64,000 bases of DNA. It comes from Sulfuritalea sp. GTDB lineage: Bacteria; Pseudomonadota; Gammaproteobacteria; Burkholderiales; Rhodocyclaceae. The notes under the pieces were generated by a model. It saw only the letters and a list, made by a program, of their open reading frames with translations, made no database searches and had not been told where the DNA came from. Location of the stretch: positions 1 to 64,000 of the forward strand of contig JADJUP010000018.1 in assembly GCA_016716965.1 (NCBI GenBank), written 5' to 3'. Below, piece after piece: positions 1 through 8,590 of the stretch. The translations under genes and the position numbers were made by a program. The number at the start of each line of letters is the position of its first letter. Position 1 is the stretch's first letter.

Positions 1-31
1 CGACAACTGCCGCAATCGCATACTTGTACAT
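1..31 (-). CDS. 5' end of an unidentified gene, cut by the window edge
   Basis: An ATG at 29-31 on the minus strand is preceded by AAGGAG at 7 nt spacing and opens ten codons, MYKYAIAAVV, before the window ends. The short charged start followed by hydrophobic residues looks like a signal peptide or membrane anchor. It would be the next gene downstream of the Cache protein in the same direction. Nothing more can be said about function. Confidence 0.45.
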   Translation of the reverse strand, partial: MYKYAIAAVV

Positions 32-129
32 GGTGCGTCTCCTTCTCCGATCTATGGTTTCCGATGCGCTGAGCCGCGTCCGGGTCTTCGCGATCTGTCG
101 TCGCTGCAGTCCGGACGCGTTCGTGCGGA

Positions 130-579
130 TCAGCGCTTGTAAATGCCGGCGCAGATGGCGTAGTCGCCCGACTTCTCGCAATACGAGGCCTTGGGCAGCA
201 CCTTCTTGGTCGCGGGGTCGGTGAACTTGTAGTCGGTCCAGCCCTTGCCCTTGGTCTTGGCACCCTCGACCATCAGCGCGGTAAAGGCCACGCCGTCAGG
301 GTCCTTGGCCGACATCATGTCCTTGCCGACCAGCTTGGCATTGGTGCCGTGGGCGACGACCTTGCCGGTGAAATCCAGCACCACGATATAAACGTCGCGA
401 TCCACCCAGGCCGGCGTGCCGAAGTCGGCGAAGGCCTTGTCCTTGCCTGCCGCGGTGAAATGCTTCACTGCCTTCTGCACCATGGCTTCGGCATCCTTGG
501 CGACGCCGTAATCCGCCGCGGCGAAAGCATTGGCGCAAAGCGCGAGTCCGATTACCGCAGTACCGATCAATTTCTTCAT
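130..579 (-). CDS. Periplasmic single-Cache (sCache_2) sensor protein
   Basis: A 149-aa protein. Residues 1-21 are a signal peptide (MKKLIGTAVIGLALCANAFA, cleavage expected near residue 21). The rest is one small ligand-sensing fold of the sCache_2 type, recognisable from RDVYIVVLDFTGKVVAH (about residues 61-77) and the C-terminal GDYAICAGIYK. There is no second membrane helix, kinase or MCP domain, so it should be a free periplasmic binding protein, not a receptor. The frame is open up to 699, but the ATG at 577-579 starts the signal peptide and has AGGAG about 9 nt ahead. It lies 67 nt downstream of cheW on the same strand, so a role in presenting a ligand to the neighbouring receptors is plausible but inferred. 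The ligand is not predictable. Confidence 0.8.
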   Translation of the reverse strand: MKKLIGTAVIGLALCANAFAAADYGVAKDAEAMVQKAVKHFTAAGKDKAFADFGTPAWVDRDVYIVVLDFTGKVVAHGTNAKLVGKDMMSAKDPDGVAFTALMVEGAKTKGKGWTDYKFTDPATKKVLPKASYCEKSGDYAICAGIYKR

Positions 580-646
580 CTGTGTTGCTCCTCGTTGTGT
601 TGCTGCATGGTGTGGCCCGATGCGTATCCGGGCCGCTTTCAAAAAT

Positions 647-1203
647 TCAATTCGTTGCTTCGCCCTGTCCGACGGTCGCCAGGGTGGCGATTTCATCAAC
701 CGAGAGGACCTTCTTGATGTCGAGCATGATCACGAACTTGCCGCCGATCTTGCCCATGCCGGCGATGAAGTCGGCGCGGATGCGGGCGCCGAAGCTCGGC
801 GCCGGTTCGATGTCGGCGGAAGACACTTCGAGCACCTCGGATACGGCATCGACCACGATGCCGATATCGTGATGCTCGTCCTCGGTCACCAGCTCGATGA
901 TCACGATGCAGGTACGGCGCGACTGCTCGCTGGGGGCGCCGCCGAAGCGGGCCGCCAGGTCGATCACCGGCACCACCGCGCCGCGCAGGTTGATCACGCC
1001 GCGGATGAAGGCCGGCATCATCGGAATTTCCGTGAGCTGGCCGTACTCGATGATCTCCTTGACGTTGAGGATGCCCACCGCGTACATCTCGCCGGAAAGC
1101 AGGAAGGTCAGGTACTGCTGGATGTCCGGTGCATTGAGCAGCACCGGCGGTTTCCGCCGGCACGGACCGCAGCAGCACTGGCTTGTTGGACGACGTTTGC
1201 CAT
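647..1203 (-). CDS. cheW: Chemotaxis coupling protein CheW, apparent frameshift near the N-terminus
   Basis: CheW couples receptors to the CheA kinase. The CheW fold is intact from LLNAPDIQQYLTFLLSGEMY through GVINLRGAVVPVIDL to the C-terminus (about 165 residues, the usual family size). The natural start is the ATG at 1201-1203 with AGGAG 7-8 nt ahead, reading MANVVQQASAAAVRAGG. That frame hits a stop after about 30 codons, while the conserved domain continues in another frame from about 1153. One missing base near 1150-1160 explains this and restores a protein of about 185 aa. The domain frame alone is also open upstream to 1318, but that extension overlaps the preceding receptor gene and has no CheW-like start. 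It follows the receptor at 1224-2855 by 20 nt. Confidence 0.85.
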
Positions 1204-1223
1204 GGTCTTCTCCTGTATCGGAC

Positions 1224-2855
1224 TCAGAAGCGCTCGAAGTCGCCTTCGACCGCGGCCACCGGCGCATTGCGTGCCGCGCGCGGGGCCGGCGCGGGTGCGG
1301 CTGCGGCCGGACGGGCACGCTTTGCCGTAGCGCCAGCGCCGACTCTTGAACTGCCCTGCTCGATCTTGAAGAACTCCATCAGTTCCTGGAGCTGGGCGGC
1401 CTGGCCACCCATTTCCTCGGCCGTCGCGGCCAGTTCCTCGGAGGAGGAGGCGTTCTGCTGCGTGGCCTTGTTCAGTTGCCCCATGGCGCCGTTGATCTGG
1501 CCCACGCCGGCACTCTGTTCCTGGCTGGCGGCGGCGATTTCCTGAACGAGGTCGGAGGTCTTCTTGATGCTGGGCACCATCTCGTCGAGCAGCTTGCCGG
1601 CCTGTTCGGCCATCTTCACGCTGGACCCGGCCAGTTGCCCGATCTCCTGCGCGGCGACCTGGCTGCGTTCGGCCAGCTTGCGCACTTCGGCGGCGACCAC
1701 CGCGAAGCCCTTGCCGTGCTCGCCGGCGCGCGCCGCTTCGATCGCGGCATTCAGGGCCAGCAGGTTGGTCTGGTAGGCGATGTCGTCGATGATGCCGATC
1801 TTGCCGGCGATGGACTTCATGGCTTCGACCGTGTCGCGCACGGCGCTGCCGCCCTGTTCGGCTTCTGACGAGGACTTGGTGGCCATGTTGTCGGTGACGC
1901 GGGCGTTCTCGGTGTTCTGGGTGATGCTGGCGGTCATCTGCTCGATGCTGGCGGTGGTTTCTTCGACCGAGGCTGCCTGCTCGCTGGAGGACTGCGACAG
2001 GGACTGCGCGGTGGCCGAGACCTGGCCGGCGGCGTTGGAGAGGTTGTCGGCGGCGCCCTTGACCTCGCCGATGATCTGGTTCAGCTTGGCGATCAGGCCT
2101 TGCTGCGCGGAGAGCATCTGGCCGATTTCGTCCTTGCTGATGTTGTCGATACTGACCGTCAGGTCGCCGTCGGACAGGCGCTGGGTCACCGCCAGCGCTT
2201 CGCCTACCGGCTTGGTGATGCTGCGCGTGATGAACCAGGCGAAGGCGATCGCGAACAGCACCGACACGGATGAGATGACCAGAATCAGCATTTGAGTCTG
2301 ATCACCGAGTGCGTCGGCTTCTTTGCCGGCGGTTTCCATGAGCTTGTCCTGGAAGTCGATCAGGGCACGGATCGCACCGAGATAGGCTTCATTGACCGGA
2401 CGCATGTCGCCAAACAGGAGCTTCATCGCGGCATCGCGCTCACCGCCCTTGACCATGTCGAGGAATTTTTCGAGCGTCGCGACATAGGCGGCTCGCGTCT
2501 CGTTCATCTTCGCCAGCAGCCTCTTGCCTTCGTCCGAGGTGATCTTCTTTTCCAGGCTGTTGATGTTGTCGGTGATGATCTTGCGCTGTTCGGTCATGCG
2601 CGCCAACTGCTTCTGGGTTTCAGCTGGATCGGTGATCAGCAACAAGTTGCGATTGATCTGCGCCACGCCGTTCATGGCACGAACCACGTCGATCGCTTCG
2701 ATGGTCTTGGGGTACTTGTCGAGCACCATGTTCTCGACTTCGCCGGTCAATGCAACCACCCGCGTATACGAAAGCGTTGCAAGAGCGAGAAAAAGCGCCA
2801 CCAGCATGCCGAAGCCTATGCCGAGGCGGACACCTATTTTCATATTGTTCAACAT
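1224..2855 (-). CDS. Methyl-accepting chemotaxis protein with four-helix-bundle sensor
   Basis: A 543-aa inner-membrane chemoreceptor. Order of parts: transmembrane helix at about 8-30, a periplasmic helical domain to about 187 (4HB_MCP type), a second transmembrane helix (MLILVISSVSVLFAIAFAWF), a HAMP linker, and the cytoplasmic signalling domain. The hairpin tip DIAYQTNLLALNAAIEAA, which binds CheA and CheW, is intact. The C-terminus GDFERF follows an Ala/Pro-rich linker and lacks the NWETF-type CheR/CheB tether. The start at 2853-2855 has AAGGGAG 8 nt ahead and is preferred over in-frame codons up to 2900. About 267 nt separate it from cheA; I see no credible gene or sigma-28 promoter there. 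The ligand is unknown. Confidence 0.93.
   Translation of the reverse strand: MLNNMKIGVRLGIGFGMLVALFLALATLSYTRVVALTGEVENMVLDKYPKTIEAIDVVRAMNGVAQINRNLLLITDPAETQKQLARMTEQRKIITDNINSLEKKITSDEGKRLLAKMNETRAAYVATLEKFLDMVKGGERDAAMKLLFGDMRPVNEAYLGAIRALIDFQDKLMETAGKEADALGDQTQMLILVISSVSVLFAIAFAWFITRSITKPVGEALAVTQRLSDGDLTVSIDNISKDEIGQMLSAQQGLIAKLNQIIGEVKGAADNLSNAAGQVSATAQSLSQSSSEQAASVEETTASIEQMTASITQNTENARVTDNMATKSSSEAEQGGSAVRDTVEAMKSIAGKIGIIDDIAYQTNLLALNAAIEAARAGEHGKGFAVVAAEVRKLAERSQVAAQEIGQLAGSSVKMAEQAGKLLDEMVPSIKKTSDLVQEIAAASQEQSAGVGQINGAMGQLNKATQQNASSSEELAATAEEMGGQAAQLQELMEFFKIEQGSSRVGAGATAKRARPAAAAPAPAPRAARNAPVAAVEGDFERF
1325..1344 (-). repeat. 20-bp dispersed repeat, copy 1
   Basis: Minus-strand match to the consensus AGTCGGCGCYGGCGNYACGG. 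It lies in the C-terminal linker of the receptor gene, read in sense as VGAGAT. Confidence 0.7.
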
Positions 2856-3122
2856 GTTATTGACTCCCTTTTTTGATGTTGCATTGCGTGGTTGGTACAA
2901 CGGGTGCTACGGACGCCTGTCGGTCGTGTGGTGGCAATGCCGGCATTGATGTGCAGTTGGCTCATGACCAGATGTGCTCCAGGCCGGAGGTCCCGACGCT
3001 GGCGCCTTTGGTCGCCGCGACGCGGTTGACGCTTGTCATGGATGGCCGGCTGCTTGTTGCGCATCGGAATCTCGCGCGGATTCAGTCGCGTGGCGCCGTG
3101 CAGGAACGGCAGGATGCGGCAG

Positions 3123-5327
3123 TCATGCCGTCGCCCCATGCGATTCGATGCGGCGTACGCCATGGCTGGAGTGAGCCTGTTGTTCCTCGGCTGCCGCGCA
3201 CTGGCTGACCAGCGCCTGCACGTCGAGGATCAGCGCCACTTCGCCGGTGCCGAGGATGGTCGAGCCGCCGATGCCGCGCATGTTGCGGAACAGCGTGCCC
3301 AGCGGCTTGATCACGGTCTGGAATTCGCCGAGCAACTGGTCGACCACGATGCCGGCCTTCTGCCCGGCGTACTGCACCACCACGATGTTCTCGCGCGCCG
3401 GCTGCTTGCCCGGCACTTCGAACAGTTCGCGCAGGCGCACGAAGGGCAGCACCTCGCCGCGCAGGTTGATGTAGTCGCGTTCGACGCTGGTGTCGGCCAG
3501 TTCGATGCATTCCACGACCATGTCGAGCGGGATCACGTAGGACGCCTTGCCGACGCCGGTGAGGAAGCCGTCGATGATGGCCAGGGTCAGCGGCAGGCGG
3601 ATGGTGAAGCGCGATCCGGCACCCATTTCGGTCTTGACGTCGACGCTGCCGCGCAGGGCGGCGATGTTCTTGCGCACCACGTCCATGCCGACGCCGCGGC
3701 CGGACAGGTTGGTGACCTTCTCGACGGTGGAGAAGCCGGCCTCGAAGATGAGGTTGACGACTTCCTGGTCGGACAGGGTATCGCCTTCCTGGATGATGCC
3801 CTTTTCGATGGCCTTGGCCTGGATGCGGTCCTTGTTGAGGCCGCCGCCGTCGTCCACCACTTCGATCACGATGCTGCCCGAGTCGTGGAAGGCATTGAGT
3901 TCGACGCGGCCGGCGGTCGGCTTGCCGGCGGCGGCGCGCGCGGCGGGCGATTCGATGCCGTGGTCCATGGCATTTCTGACCAGGTGCATCAGCGGGTCGC
4001 CGATCTTTTCGACCACCGACTTGTCGAGTTCGGTTTCGGCGCCGTTGATGACGAGTTCGATTTCCTTGCTCAGCTCCCTCGATACGTCGCGGGCGACGCG
4101 GTGGAAGCGGTTGAAGGTCTCGCCGATCTGCACCATGCGCAGTTGCAGCGCGGAGTCGCGAATGCTTTCGACCAGGCGCGAGAGCACCGAGGTGGCTTCG
4201 GCCAGGCTGGCTTCGCCGCTCTTCTTCGCCAGCAGGTTGGCCGACGCGCCGGCGATCACCAGTTCGCCGACCAGGTCGATGAGCTGGTCGAGCTTGTCGG
4301 CATGGACGCGGATCAGGCTGGATTCGGCGGCCTTCTTTTCCGAGACGGCCTTCTGTTTGGTGGCCGCCGCCTCGACCAGTTCCGGCTGCACGCTTTGCTG
4401 CTGGATCAGGATGTTGCCCAGTTGCGGTGCGGCTGCCGTGTCGCCGGCGCCGACTGCTTCACCGGACTGGCGGCGCAGGCCGGCATCGAGTTCTTCGCGG
4501 GTCAGGGCGCCGCTCTTGACCAGGATCTCGCCCAGCCGCATCGTCTCTTCGGGCAGGGCGTCGATCAGCAGCAGGTACTCTTCGAGCTTGCTGTCGGGCG
4601 GCAGGATGTGCAGATCGCATTCGTCGCGGCAGAACTCGAACACGTGTTCGATGGCTGCCTTGCTGGCATGGCTGCGGAAGGCGATTTCGAAGCCGAGGTA
4701 GCACAGCTCGGGATCCATCGCGTCGGCCTCGGGCATGGCGTCGGTCAGCGTCGTGATGTGGGCGATTTCGCCGAGGTTCAGCAGGTAGCGCAGGAAGGCC
4801 AGCGGGTCCATGCCGTTTTTCAGGACATTGCGGCCGAAACGGATGGAGATGTGCCAGCAGTCGTTGATGCGGCCTTCGCGGTCGCTGCGCTGCACGTCGG
4901 CGTCGGACACGGTGACGTTTTTCGCCGCCTCCGCAGCCTTGGCGCCGAGGAAGGGCCGCAACTGCTCGGCGATGTCGTCACCAGCCCGGCGTACGTCGTC
5001 GTCCGGCTCGGTTTGCCCGCTCGCGACCATGTCGAGCAGGGTGCCGATATGGTCGCAGCCGAGCAGCAGCGCGGAAATCATGTCGCCGTTGACTTCGATT
5101 TCGCCGTTGCGCAGGCGATCGAGGACGTTTTCCAGGACATGGGTGAATTTTTCGACGGAGTGGATCTCGACCACGCCGGCGCCGCCCTTGATGGTGTGCG
5201 CGGCGCGGAATACGCCATTGATGGTTTCCGGATCGCGGTCGCCTTCTTCGAGTTGCAGCAGGCCGGCTTCCATCGCCTCGAGCTGTTCGCGCGCCTCGAC
5301 CGAAAATACGTTCAGAATTTCGTCCAT
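3123..5327 (-). CDS. cheA: Chemotaxis histidine kinase CheA
   Basis: A 734-aa cytoplasmic kinase that phosphorylates CheY. Order: an N-terminal Hpt domain with the phosphorylated His at residue 44 (AAHTIKGGAG); a middle region resembling a CheY/CheB-binding domain (about 150-280); a Pro/Ala linker; the P3 dimerisation helices; the ATPase domain with its N box (HLVRNAMDHGIES), G1 (VDDGGGL) and G2 (GRGVGMDVV) motifs; and a C-terminal CheW-like domain. All catalytic motifs are present. The start ATG at 5325-5327 lies 13 nt after the STAS stop, with a GGCGGAGA ribosome site. It is part of a cheY-receptor-STAS-cheA run. No cheB, cheR or cheZ is visible in the window, so adaptation enzymes must be encoded elsewhere. 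Confidence 0.96.
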   Translation of the reverse strand: MDEILNVFSVEAREQLEAMEAGLLQLEEGDRDPETINGVFRAAHTIKGGAGVVEIHSVEKFTHVLENVLDRLRNGEIEVNGDMISALLLGCDHIGTLLDMVASGQTEPDDDVRRAGDDIAEQLRPFLGAKAAEAAKNVTVSDADVQRSDREGRINDCWHISIRFGRNVLKNGMDPLAFLRYLLNLGEIAHITTLTDAMPEADAMDPELCYLGFEIAFRSHASKAAIEHVFEFCRDECDLHILPPDSKLEEYLLLIDALPEETMRLGEILVKSGALTREELDAGLRRQSGEAVGAGDTAAAPQLGNILIQQQSVQPELVEAAATKQKAVSEKKAAESSLIRVHADKLDQLIDLVGELVIAGASANLLAKKSGEASLAEATSVLSRLVESIRDSALQLRMVQIGETFNRFHRVARDVSRELSKEIELVINGAETELDKSVVEKIGDPLMHLVRNAMDHGIESPAARAAAGKPTAGRVELNAFHDSGSIVIEVVDDGGGLNKDRIQAKAIEKGIIQEGDTLSDQEVVNLIFEAGFSTVEKVTNLSGRGVGMDVVRKNIAALRGSVDVKTEMGAGSRFTIRLPLTLAIIDGFLTGVGKASYVIPLDMVVECIELADTSVERDYINLRGEVLPFVRLRELFEVPGKQPARENIVVVQYAGQKAGIVVDQLLGEFQTVIKPLGTLFRNMRGIGGSTILGTGEVALILDVQALVSQCAAAEEQQAHSSHGVRRIESHGATA
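4436..4455 (-). repeat. 20-bp dispersed repeat, copy 2
   Basis: Minus-strand match to AGTCGGCGCYGGCGNYACGG in the linker of cheA, ahead of the P3 dimerisation region, read in sense as VGAGDT. Confidence 0.7.
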
Positions 5328-5340
5328 TGTCGTCTCCGCC

Positions 5341-5671
5341 TCAGGCGTGTTCGCCGGCGGGAATCACCAGCGGGTCGCCGAAAAAGGCCACCATGTTGAA
5401 AAACTCGATGATTTCGCGCACGGCCGGGCTGTGGCTGACGATGCGCAGCGTGTGGCCGGCGTGGTGGCGCTTCCTGTTTGGCCAGCGCCAGCAATTGAAA
5501 TCCGGCGCTGTCCATTTCTCCCACGCGCGAGAGATCGAGTTCGAGCACCTCATTGCCCCGGATGCCGTCGATCAGACGACGCTTTACTTCGTCCGCGTTG
5601 TAAATGATCAGGTCGCCGTCGATCGCCATGCGCATGGCGCCATCGGCGGCGGTTTGTGTGGTGAATTCCAT
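5341..5671 (-). CDS. STAS-domain protein of the chemotaxis operon, apparent frameshift
   Basis: A small STAS (anti-sigma-factor-antagonist-like) protein. The start frame gives MEFTTQTAADGAMRMAIDG and continues through ELDLSRVGEMDSAGFQLLAL, with the Ser in the DSAG loop that is phosphorylated in SpoIIAA-type proteins. After about residue 70 the frame loses STAS character, while another frame supplies the missing half (HTLRIVSHSPAVREIIEFF, ending IPAGEHA at a TGA at 5341-5343). One extra or two missing bases near 5461-5475 join them into a normal protein of about 105-110 aa ending 13 nt before cheA. STAS proteins occur in several betaproteobacterial che operons; the partner is unknown. Confidence 0.8.
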
Positions 5672-5686
5672 TATTCGGTCTCCCGG

Positions 5687-6955
5687 CTAGAACAATTCGA
5701 TTTTCGGCCCGGCCTTGATGGCCGCCGCGCCGCTGTTGGTCGCGCTGTGGTGCGTGTCGCGCTGCGAATCCATCACATAGTTGCTGTAGATCTGGTCGAG
5801 GTGCACCGACAGCGGCTGCATGCTGAAATCGGGGTTCTCGAACTGGTTGAGGCGGTCGGCCAGCAGGGTTGCATGGCTGTCGAGGCGGTTGAGGGCATCG
5901 ATCACCTGCTCGATCTGCTGCCGCGTGACATCCTGGAACTGCACGCTGGCCAGCGCCGACATGAACATGCTGGCCAGTTGCTGGCTGCTGTCGGTGATGG
6001 TGGCCATCACCGCGGCTTCGTGTTCGGTGACTTCGTGATAGCTCTTGCCCAGTTCGTCGAGCTGCACGGCGAAACTTTCCAGTGCTTCCCGTTCGGAGGC
6101 CGCGTTGTCCTGGGCCAGCTTGTCCTCGAACTGCGACTCGATCGAGTTGGCGACGGTCTGGATGCCGTTGCTGATCTTGCCGACGGCCTTGTCGGTTTCA
6201 CCGGAGAGCTTGCGCACTTCGTCGGCGACCACCGCGAAGCCGCGGCCGGCTTCCCCGGCGCGGGCGGCTTCGATCGCCGCGTTCAGCGCCAGCAGGTTGG
6301 TTTGCCCGGAGATGTGCTTGATCAGGTCCACCAGGGTACCCAGCGAGCGGGCTTCGCGAACCACCTGCATGATGCGTTCGCGATCTTCGGCGGCGGTGGC
6401 GGCGCGCTGCTGGATGTAATTTTCCAGGGTACCGATCAGTTGCCGGTTGCGGCTGATGCGCTCTTCCGATGTCGTCAGCAGCCGGTTCGATTCGGCGGTG
6501 GTGGATTCGACGTAGGCGGCGAGCCGGGTGATGATTTCATCGATGTTCTGCAGCCGGCTGGCGATGTCGAAGGCGGCCTTCTCGGTTTCCGAGACCACAC
6601 CATGCAACTGGCCGCGCACCACGTTGTTGAAGCCTTCGACGCCGCGCAGTTCGCCGGCGACCTGTTCGGCGGCGCCGGCAAGCGTCGAACTGCGGTCCAC
6701 GGCCTGGGTTTGCATCTTTTCCATGCCGAACAGCCAGTCGCCATAGAAGGCGGTCGCCGTATGGCGCAAACCGAAGAAGGCGGCAAGGATGATGAACAGG
6801 GTGCCCAGACTGTCGCCCAGCGCCGGGGAGATGCCCATCCCGGGCAGCAGCGTGGCGTGATACCAGTCGTGGGCGACGAATACCAGGAGCGCGGCGGCTG
6901 CGGCGACCGCGGCAACCGTCGCCATGGCGCGGCGCATGATGAGTTGGGAGTCCAT
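5687..6955 (-). CDS. Methyl-accepting chemotaxis protein without periplasmic domain or HAMP
   Basis: A 422-aa receptor-like protein. Two transmembrane helices lie at about 11-29 and 48-66 with only a short loop between them (HDWYHATLLPGMGISPALGD), so there is no room for a periplasmic sensor. The second helix leads directly into cytoplasmic coiled coil with no recognisable HAMP domain. The MCP signalling tip is intact (ISGQTNLLALNAAIEAARAG). The C-terminal part contains LASVQFQDVTRQQIEQVIDAL, common in receptors encoded within che operons. The start ATG shares one base with the cheY stop (TGATG), implying translational coupling. It may sense membrane or energy state or act as a scaffold; that is inference. 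Confidence 0.92.
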   Translation of the reverse strand: MDSQLIMRRAMATVAAVAAAAALLVFVAHDWYHATLLPGMGISPALGDSLGTLFIILAAFFGLRHTATAFYGDWLFGMEKMQTQAVDRSSTLAGAAEQVAGELRGVEGFNNVVRGQLHGVVSETEKAAFDIASRLQNIDEIITRLAAYVESTTAESNRLLTTSEERISRNRQLIGTLENYIQQRAATAAEDRERIMQVVREARSLGTLVDLIKHISGQTNLLALNAAIEAARAGEAGRGFAVVADEVRKLSGETDKAVGKISNGIQTVANSIESQFEDKLAQDNAASEREALESFAVQLDELGKSYHEVTEHEAAVMATITDSSQQLASMFMSALASVQFQDVTRQQIEQVIDALNRLDSHATLLADRLNQFENPDFSMQPLSVHLDQIYSNYVMDSQRDTHHSATNSGAAAIKAGPKIELF

Positions 6956-7320
6956 CAGCGGATCACCAGTTTGATGGTGCCAAGCAGTTCGTCGGCGGTG
7001 GCAGGCTTGACCAGCCAGCCGGAGGCGCCGGCGGCCTTGGCTTCGAGGCGCTTGGATTGCTGCGATTCGGTGGTGAGGAAGAGGATGGGCATGAACTTGT
7101 AGTTGGGCAGGGTGCGCACTTCCTTGATGAACTCGATGCCGTTCATGCCCGGCATGTTCAGGTCGGTGATCAGCAGGTCCACCTTCATCCCGCTCTTGAA
7201 CTTGCTCAGCCCCTCGGCGGCATTACTGGCCTTTTCGACGGCGTATCCCGCCTTGGTGAGGATGTTCGATATCGACAACAGGATCGTTGCCGAATCGTCC
7301 ACCAACATGATTGTGCTCAT
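6955..7320 (-). CDS. cheY: Chemotaxis response regulator CheY, copy 1
   Basis: A 121-aa single-domain receiver. Acidic pocket D8/D9, phospho-acceptor D53 (LLITDLNMPG), T83 (LFLTTE) and K105 (WLVKPA) are all present. Phosphorylated CheY binds FliM and FliN to change rotation. The start at 7318-7320 opens MSTIMLVDD; upstream in-frame codons to 7368 are not conserved. It is the first gene of the che operon and overlaps the next gene by one base. The coding sequence is identical, base for base by eye, to cheY copy 2 at 39116-39481, which lies in opposite orientation about 32 kb away. Confidence 0.95.
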   Translation of the reverse strand: MSTIMLVDDSATILLSISNILTKAGYAVEKASNAAEGLSKFKSGMKVDLLITDLNMPGMNGIEFIKEVRTLPNYKFMPILFLTTESQQSKRLEAKAAGASGWLVKPATADELLGTIKLVIR

Positions 7321-7704
7321 AGCGTCTGTCCCTGTAGTGAGGCCGTGGATTCCGGCTTGGGTATCCAATCCCCTGGCAGATTTACCCGCAGGAATGATCT
7401 CAAAGGGGGCGACGCTTGTTTATCCGTGAATTACGCGACAAACTGCGGAATCTACGTAGCTGATGGCCATGACGGCGACCCGGTCGCTACTGCTGCGGTG
7501 CGGCAGTCGGGCATTGCGAAGCCTTTCGCCATGCGAGTTTCCGGCGATTGTCGAGGGCCTTCCTGCACTCTGCCGGGGCACTTCCTGCGCGGTTGCCGGC
7601 CGCATCTGGCGCCCGTCGCGCGGCGGTTTGCCGTTATGATTACGACCTATCGCAGCGCGCAGGACGGTTTCGATGCCAGGCGCGCGACTCCGGATGGGAT
7701 CAAC
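7321..7704. other. Divergent intergenic region between cheY and motA
   Basis: 384 bases without a convincing gene. It holds the 45-bp element shared with the second cheY (7416-7460) and must contain promoters for the che operon (leftward) and motA (rightward). I found no good sigma-28 or sigma-54 match. A GCCGTTAT at 7630-7637 resembles a sigma-28 -10 box but has no TAAA 15 nt upstream. Confidence 0.6.
7416..7460 (-). promoter_or_regulatory. 45-bp element shared by both cheY upstream regions (copy 1)
   Basis: On the minus strand this 45-bp block, beginning GCTACGTAGATTCC and ending GGATAAACAA, is identical to 38969-39013. It ends 95 nt before cheY copy 1. It contains the palindrome CTACGTAG. 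A CTTTGAGA follows at the same distance in both copies, although the rest of the leader has diverged. A conserved promoter or binding site is the simplest reading. Confidence 0.6.
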
Positions 7705-8562
7705 ATGCTATTGATAATCGGCTACGTCATCATTCTGGCGGCTTCGCTCGGAACCTACGCGGTCCACGGCAGCCTTGCCGCGCTATGGGTTCCGATGGAG
7801 TACCTGGCGATTTTCGGTCTGACGGTCGGTGGCTTCGTTGCGGGCAATGGCATGAAGACCGTCAAGGCGACGATAGGTGCGTTGCCCAAAGTGTTCAAGG
7901 GTTCGCACCTGAACAAGACGCTGTACATGGATCTGCTGGCAATGCTGTTCGAGGTGCTGGCCAAGGTGCGCAAGGAAGGCCTCATGTCGATCGAGAACGA
8001 CATCGAGAATCCGCACGAAAGCCCGATTTTCACCAAGTATCCGACCATCGTCGCCGACCACCACGTGATGGAGTTCATCTGCGATTACCTGCGCATGATG
8101 GTGGGCGGCAACCTCAACGCCTTCGAGATCGAGAACCTGATGGACATCGAGATCGAGACCCACCACCAGGAAGCCCACGTGCCGGTGCACGCCGTCGCCA
8201 AGCTGGCCGACGCCACGCCGGCCTTCGGCATCATCGTCGCGGTGATGGGCGTGGTGAACGTCATGGGGTCGGTCGGTGCGCCCCCGGCGGTGCTGGGCAA
8301 GATGATCGGTGGCGCGCTGGTCGGCACCTTCCTCGGCATCCTCTTGGCCTATGGCTTCATTTCCCCGGTGGCGGGCCAGTTGGGGCAAAAGGTGGAGGAG
8401 GAGGGCAAGATCTTCCAGGTCATCAAGACCGTCCTGCTTGCCAGCATGAACGGCTACGCGCCCCAGGTGGCGGTCGAATTCGGGCGCAAGGTGCTCTATT
8501 CGGATGATCGCCCACGATTCATCGAACTGGAAGAAGACCTGAAAGCGCGCAAGGGAAAGTGA
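7705..8562 (+). CDS. motA: Flagellar motor stator protein MotA
   Basis: A 285-aa inner-membrane protein, the usual MotA length. It starts MLLIIGYVIILAASLGTYAV. Transmembrane segments lie at about 1-20, 30-50, 165-190 and 200-225, with a large cytoplasmic loop after the second helix (VLAKVRKEGLMSIENDIE) where charged residues contact FliG. The conserved Pro of the third helix is in ATPAFGIIVAVMG. With MotB it forms the ion channel that drives rotation. The ATG at 7705 is chosen because it begins the first helix; the frame is open far upstream but those codons are not MotA-like. motB follows after a 144-nt repeat-containing gap. Confidence 0.96.
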   Translation: MLLIIGYVIILAASLGTYAVHGSLAALWVPMEYLAIFGLTVGGFVAGNGMKTVKATIGALPKVFKGSHLNKTLYMDLLAMLFEVLAKVRKEGLMSIENDIENPHESPIFTKYPTIVADHHVMEFICDYLRMMVGGNLNAFEIENLMDIEIETHHQEAHVPVHAVAKLADATPAFGIIVAVMGVVNVMGSVGAPPAVLGKMIGGALVGTFLGILLAYGFISPVAGQLGQKVEEEGKIFQVIKTVLLASMNGYAPQVAVEFGRKVLYSDDRPRFIELEEDLKARKGK

Positions 8563-8590
8563 GGCACGCGCCCGTTTCCGGTGAGGCCAT

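Noticed and set aside
2849..3163. A 104-codon minus-strand frame between the receptor and cheA
   Set aside because: It overlaps the ends of both neighbours, is Arg-rich, and has no ribosome site or recognisable feature.
3033..5399. A 788-codon open frame on the plus strand opposite cheA
   Set aside because: It is the GC-rich antisense shadow of a well-conserved kinase; its translation is His/Asp/Gly/Val-rich and matches no family.
7630..7637. GCCGTTAT upstream of motA as a sigma-28 -10 box
   Set aside because: No TAAA-like -35 box lies 15 nt upstream.
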